DNA of 64,000 nucleotides from Batillaria attramentaria. Lineage: Eukaryota; Mollusca; Gastropoda; Batillariidae. Both the position numbers and the translations under genes were made by a program. How positions within the stretch are numbered: the first letter of the stretch is position 1; each line of letters opens with the position of its first letter. Under the pieces are notes generated by a model. It saw only the letters and a list, made by a program, of their open reading frames with translations. It was not told the origin of the DNA and ran no database searches. The stretch spans positions 1,083,250 to 1,147,249 of the forward strand of contig JACVVK020000201.1 of assembly GCA_018292915.2 (NCBI GenBank), in the 5' to 3' direction. Positions 59,706 through 64,000 of the stretch are shown piece by piece.

Positions 59706-59893
59706 GACGCATTAGTCAACAGTAGTGCCACTGACGCATTAGTCAACAGTAGTGCCACTGACGCATTAGTCAACAGTAGTGCCACTGACGCATTAGTCAA
59801 CAGTAGTGCCACTGACGCATTAGTCAACAGTACTGCCACTGACGCATTAGTCAACAGTAGTGCCACTGACGCATTAGTCAACAGTAGTGACAT
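59706..59893. repeat. 27-bp minisatellite, seven copies
   Basis: Unit GACGCATTAGTCAACAGTAG then TGCCACT, starting at 59706, 59733, 59760, 59787, 59814, 59841 and 59868. Only two positions differ (a C at one site in copy 5, and the end of copy 7). The minus strand reads SVALLLTNA repeats, which is a consequence of the period. Confidence 0.95.
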
Positions 59894-60200
59894 CTGTAGC
59901 TATATATATATACACACGTATAATAATACTTGACAATATCTAACAGCAGTATAAGTAGTCCCTGTTGCTATTTTTGTTATTGTTTCTTGGGGTTCTTTGG
60001 TTGGTTTGTTTGTTTTTGTTGTTGTTGTTGTTGTTGTTGTTGATGTTGATTGTAGTCAGTATGGTGAGACGCCAACAAGTTTTGACTCTTCAAACAATCG
60101 AACTTAACTTTCCCCCGGAGTAAATGAATTCAGTTTTAAACAGTCAGCCCCACTCCCCAAATAACAGAATTGAATTTCTTAAGGCGTGTCTCGTCACAGG

Positions 60201-60367
60201 GTGGGTGGGTGTTTAGGGGTTTAAAGTCCTTTTCCACCACATAGGGTGATATCAAAGACGGGGCAACGATGAAAAAGCCAGCACAATATTTGGCCCCAGC
60301 CGGGATCGAACTCCCTACCCGAGCATTAGAAGTCCAACGCTCTACCATTCGACCACCCCGGCTCCCC
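60201..60367 (-). mobile_element. tRNA-Arg-derived SINE with 13-bp TSD
   Basis: A full copy on the minus strand with perfect direct repeats GTCTCGTCACAGG at 60188-60200 and 60368-60380. Confidence 0.93.
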
Positions 60368-60461
60368 GTCTCGTCACAGGCAGAAGGTTTGCAAAACGGG
60401 GTATGCTAAGGAGGGTATAGGGGTGGGAGTGGGGATGGATCAGCACAAATGTGGAGGTGTC

Positions 60462-60770
60462 AAGCCTGCTCTTAACCGGACACAGCGCGCGAAACACATG
60501 TGCACATCACAGTCGTTGCGCTCAGTGTTTCTCTTTAACTACAAAACTGAACACAGCAGTGCTCGGTGACAAACTGATTGAAGATGCACTTTCCGTAGTG
60601 TCCGAGTCCGCCATGCACGGTTTGCACGCTGAATGACGTAGTACAGCCAGTCAGAATGTTGTGGAAACCGCAGTTACCGTTGTGGCTATTTGAAATCCAG
60701 GTTGCTGTGATGACGTCTCAGATGCGGAAACTCCAAAATCACAACGCAGTGCCCAGTTAAGAGCAGGCTT
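60462..60770. mobile_element. MITE with AAGCCTGCTCTTAAC termini
   Basis: Perfect 15-bp inverted repeats at 60462-60476 and 60756-60770, with weaker pairing for another dozen bases (GGACACAGCG against GGGCACTGCG reversed). The 309-bp element has no coding frame. No clear target duplication. Confidence 0.7.
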
Positions 60771-61780
60771 AAGGAGGAGGTTGGAGGGTAGATGTATCAG
60801 CTCGAGGGGTGGGGATTGGGGTGGGGATTGGGGTGGGGGTGGGGGAGTGGGACAGAAGTTAAAGAGATTGGGTGGATTTTTGGCCTGACAGGCGTGATAC
60901 TACCGGCAATTGACTAGACGTGTGTCCACACTGCATGCGTAACCACTTGTCGGGATTAAACCCTCAACCAACGCCGACGTATTTGCTGTTGCTGAGCCCT
61001 GGGCAACCTCGACGTGACGAGCAGGCGATAAGAAGGCTAAGGGGAGTTGATTAACTGGTGATAAGCCGCGTAAAGCTCGCGTCCGCCAGATAGAGACACA
61101 GCCCGGACTGCCAAGCACGACCAACAAACGCTCGCCTTGCCAGCCCCAGCACCACAGAGCTAGGGGGATGTCCCTGTCCCAGTTGTGGGTTTTCTGACGT
61201 GAAGCTCTGTGGTCATCTCTCTCTGAACTTTGTTCCTTTTCACACTTTAGCTGTTTAAAGCTGTTTAAAGAACGAAAACAACAAATGAAGAAAAAAAAAA
61301 AACAAAAAAACAGCAAGTTTGAAATTTGTTAGGCCATCCAACAACTGTTGCCCTTTTGAAATAAAGTTATTTCAGTTTCAGTCTCTTTCTTGTCAAGATA
61401 CCTCTACTGTTAAAATGGGGTAAAGGTACTTTCAAGTCCAAACGCTTATGCCCTTTGGCCACATCAGGCGTCTGTGACTGAACCACAGAACTAAATCAGT
61501 CGACAGAGCTAGTGAACGAGGACTCCACGTTCTGTGAGAGGCCCCACCCGAAGTTAACTGTGCAGAGAGGATCTAGTAGAAGTGACAGCTGTTGTGATAA
61601 ACGACAGGTAAACTTGACTGACATTGCGCCGCTGTGGACGGGACAGGTAGAGGCGCTGGCGGCGTCTTTTGATGTGTGCTGTCTGAGAGGTGAAACGGTG
61701 CAGCAGGCGCGATTTGCCTACACAGCGCCACCCCACGTCCCACCGGCAGCATGCAACACCGGGATTAATCAAGATGGCGG

Positions 61781-61834
61781 GTGGGTGGTTGGGTGTTTCG
61801 AAGCTTAGCGTCCTTTTCCACCACGTAAGAGTGA
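61781..61834 (-). mobile_element. Very short 5'-truncated SINE with its own TSD
   Basis: Only the last 54 bp of the family (minus strand, ending in the diverged ACGCTAAGCTTC tail) are present. They are flanked by nearly perfect direct repeats TAATCAAGATGGCGG (61766-61780) and TAATCAAGATGACGG (61835-61849). The duplication shows that it was inserted already truncated. Confidence 0.75.
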
Positions 61835-62931
61835 TAATCAAGATGACGGATGTTCTCCTGATGCTGTTCTGATTTAAAAGGTTTGACGACGAGCTCTCTC
61901 AGTTTGAAATCTGGCGTTCACGCGTCTATACTATCGTGTTAGTGAACTTGGTCTTCTGGTCGATAAACAGCCAATTTCTTCCACACAAACCAACCCAAAT
62001 CCAAGGAGTGTTTCCGGTGCGACTCACAACGGCGGTGTTACTGTTCATCTCGGTTTCTCTTTGGCAAAGAAAGAGGGCCGTGCCGGTATGAAGCAGAAGA
62101 CAAAGTTGACAAACACATTACTACATCCTAAAAACGTAATCTATGCACTCTCATAGTTCAAACACGTAGCTGTGCCTGAGAGCAATGACCGTCAAACCGT
62201 TTGAATCGTAGTTGCACCGCAAACGCCTCCGCCCTCTTGGTTATGCACCGTGATGCAAGTGAACAACGCTGTTCCGCACACGGTAGCGAGACCCTGTTTG
62301 ATGCTGAAAAACCTGGAACATCATTATAAGCGTTTACAAGAAGGCGGAACGACCCAGCACGGGGCGGGTATCTTGTCATCTCCAATAACTCGCTATGCTT
62401 GTTGCATCTTGATTAGACGTCCTATGCAAAAAGACGTTTGCTCCTGTATATTGAGATAGAATCTTGAACATGAATGAAGGGGAATGGATGTACATGTATT
62501 GGGAGTCTGACTCTGGGAGCGGCCCTCATTGTAGGTGTAAAGATAAGTGTAAAAATAAGGGTGTTTTGTGTCGTTGTTTGTTTCTGTTTTGTTTCGTTTT
62601 GTTTGTCGTTTTTGTTGTGGTGGCTGTTGTTGTTTTACACACGTGAACTCTAAAAAAATTTCGAGCCTATAGCGGCAAGTATGACCTTTGCGTCGCTACA
62701 GCACGAAGATATGAACGGCTTGTACAATGATACTTGCCATGAAGTCTGAACTAGTCAGGGACTAAACGTTTGCGAATTAAGGAATCAGGTGAAAGGAAGG
62801 GAAGGTTGGGAAGGATCAGACACAGCCGCGTCGACAAGTGAACTGATCTTTATTTCTTTTGAATCATATTCGCCTGCAGGACTCTCACGAGTATAGACTA
62901 AACGTTTTAGTAGCCGCCCGCGCGGGAGCAC

Positions 62932-62951
62932 ACACACACACACACACACAC
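62932..62951. repeat. (CA)n microsatellite
   Basis: Short tract of about 20 bp, flanked by GC-rich sequence. Confidence 0.93.
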
Positions 62952-63364
62952 TGTGACAGATTCATGACACCATGCAGCCTCGCTGTTCCACACACTCCCA
63001 AAGACTGTGTATCTGTTCAGAGTCCCTAGCCTCAGCACCACTGCCACACGAGTACACCAGGAGTTCACACGAGAGTTGTCGAGATGATGACGGGCTACTG
63101 TCGCCCTGATTACGGAGTCAGTTTTCTCGCGTGAACTAATCCCGCACAAAGCGGTACCACCCTCGTCCAACTCCCAGAGAGACTGTGCGTGACAGGAGTA
63201 CCACACAGAAAACTACAAATTAGGGTTTCGCGACCCTGCAAATGATGGCTATTTGGGACTTAAAAAGGATTAGGGCCCCGCGAAGGTTTTTTGCGTCACG
63301 TGAGACCAAGCAGAAGACTATAAGTAGTCGCAGCTGTTTTTGTCGCCACGCTGTGTACACAGAC

Positions 63365-63716
63365 GGGGTGTAGTCAAAACTGAGGTGAGTGTTTCCGGTG
63401 CTTCTCCGCTTCAAAAGCATCACCGTATGGACAGAGTGTTTTCCCAAACAGTTGCACCGAGTGTTTCCATTTTCAATTTTGAGTGGCACCGAGTTTTTCC
63501 AACGGACGTTTGCGTATGTCTTGCGTGGAGCTGAGAAAGGGGACGGTCGTTTGTCAACCAGACGATGACTAACGCGTCAGAAACCACGCAGAAATGCGTG
63601 CATGCTCTTACACGTATTTCAAACATCGTGATATGGCTTTACGTACGAGCAGTCAAAGTCGAAGCTTTTGAAGTGGAGTAGCACTGGAAGCACAGCGTCC
63701 GTCTTGATTACACCCC
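63365..63716. mobile_element. MITE family 1, copy 2 (about 350 bp)
   Basis: The termini are GGGGTGTAGTCAAAAC and, reversed, GGGGTGTAATCAAGAC. The inverted match continues through GTGTTTCCGGTGCTTCTCC and CTTCAAAAGC. The interior resembles copy 1 in the same orientation, including CCGAGTGTTTCCATTTTCA, TTTCCAACGGAC and GTCGAAGCTTTT. A poly-T tract follows the right end. Confidence 0.75.
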
Positions 63717-63927
63717 AGTTTTTTTTTTGTTTTTTTGTTTTTTTTTACCAGGCTGCTATAAGCGCGGTGGCGTTAAAATCCCCAAGTTCGGTTTTCCTCA
63801 GTACTTTTTGTTGAACCCTCTAATGAGTTTTGTCTTTTGTGTTTTGTAAACTTGCGCCTTTAGGAAACACTGCTGGCTTGGCCGGTGGGACTGTGTTGGG
63901 GTGTTTGTGATTGATGAGGTTTTATCA

Positions 63928-63950
63928 CTCTCTCTCTCTCTCCTCTCTCT

Positions 63951-63982
<32 letters not shown>

Positions 63983-64000
63983 GTGTGTGTGTGGTGTGTG
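63928..64000. repeat. (CT)n then (GT)n, cut by window edge
   Basis: Interrupted CT tract followed by GTGTGTGG units up to the last base. Confidence 0.95.

Larger units (their letters stand above)
51603..64000. other. Intron upstream of exon A (continues out of window)
   Basis: The preceding exon should encode the B-box 2/coiled-coil start, but no Cys/His-rich exon is visible on the minus strand, so the intron is longer than 12.4 kb. It is rich in short inverted-repeat transposons (51.7, 52.2, 58.8, 60.5 and 63.4 kb) and SINEs (52.4, 59.0, 60.2 and 61.8 kb). Positions about 52830-55200, 55230-56130, 57200-58050 and 61850-63350 hold nothing recognisable beyond short simple repeats. Confidence 0.7.

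Noticed and set aside
59546..59893. 115-residue frame with 9-residue repeats on the minus strand
   Set aside because: The frame is open only because the 27-bp minisatellite period is divisible by three. No start context or homology.
51603..64000. Upstream B-box exon of the TRIM9-like gene
   Set aside because: I looked on the minus strand for a Cys/His pattern followed by a coiled coil and found none, so the exon is taken to lie outside the window.

Overview
This window is animal nuclear DNA. It is a mostly intronic 64 kb stretch dominated by simple repeats and small transposons, with four short exons of one gene on the minus strand. Those exons (51507-51602, 40227-40460, 27163-27319, 10287-10426) join in compatible phases (0, 0, 1, 0). 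Together they encode 209 consecutive residues matching the end of the coiled coil, the COS box and the start of the fibronectin type III domain of TRIM9/TRIM67, a neuronal RING-type E3 ubiquitin ligase. The RING and B-box exons lie beyond the right edge. The rest of the FN3 domain and the PRY/SPRY exons lie beyond the left edge. The three complete introns are about 11.0, 12.9 and 16.7 kb.

The density of (AC)n/(GT)n, (CT)n/(GA)n and poly-C/poly-G tracts, and the abundance of one tRNA-derived SINE, suggest a marine invertebrate, probably a lophotrochozoan and perhaps a gastropod mollusc. No ribosomal or mitochondrial marker confirms this. No other intact gene was found. Nearly all other open frames are microsatellites (poly-CV, poly-TH), SINEs or tandem repeats read as protein.

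Layout on + coordinates. 1-10286: intron after the last visible exon, with a SINE at the very edge and long GT/AC tracts. 10427-27162: the largest intron. It holds a 4-copy 140-160 bp repeat (14342-14940), a perfectly homogeneous array of 55 copies of a 31-bp unit (15433-17137), a decayed exon-like frame (17442-17659), SINEs and a 38-bp minisatellite. 27320-40226: intron with a second SINE family inserted into an older tandem repeat (34186-34965), a 30-bp minisatellite and a SINE with perfect target-site duplications (39616-39786). 40461-51506: intron with a MITE, a 70-bp TGACG-rich tandem repeat, a PIF/Harbinger remnant with terminal and internal inverted repeats, and another SINE. 51603-64000: upstream intron crowded with short inverted-repeat transposons, including a hAT-type element with an 8-bp duplication that contains a SINE with its own duplication.

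The main points of interest are the layered history of small transposons, the 31-bp satellite whose every unit presents a GTAAGT 5'-splice-site hexamer in the sense direction of the host gene, and the phase-compatible exon-like relic next to it.
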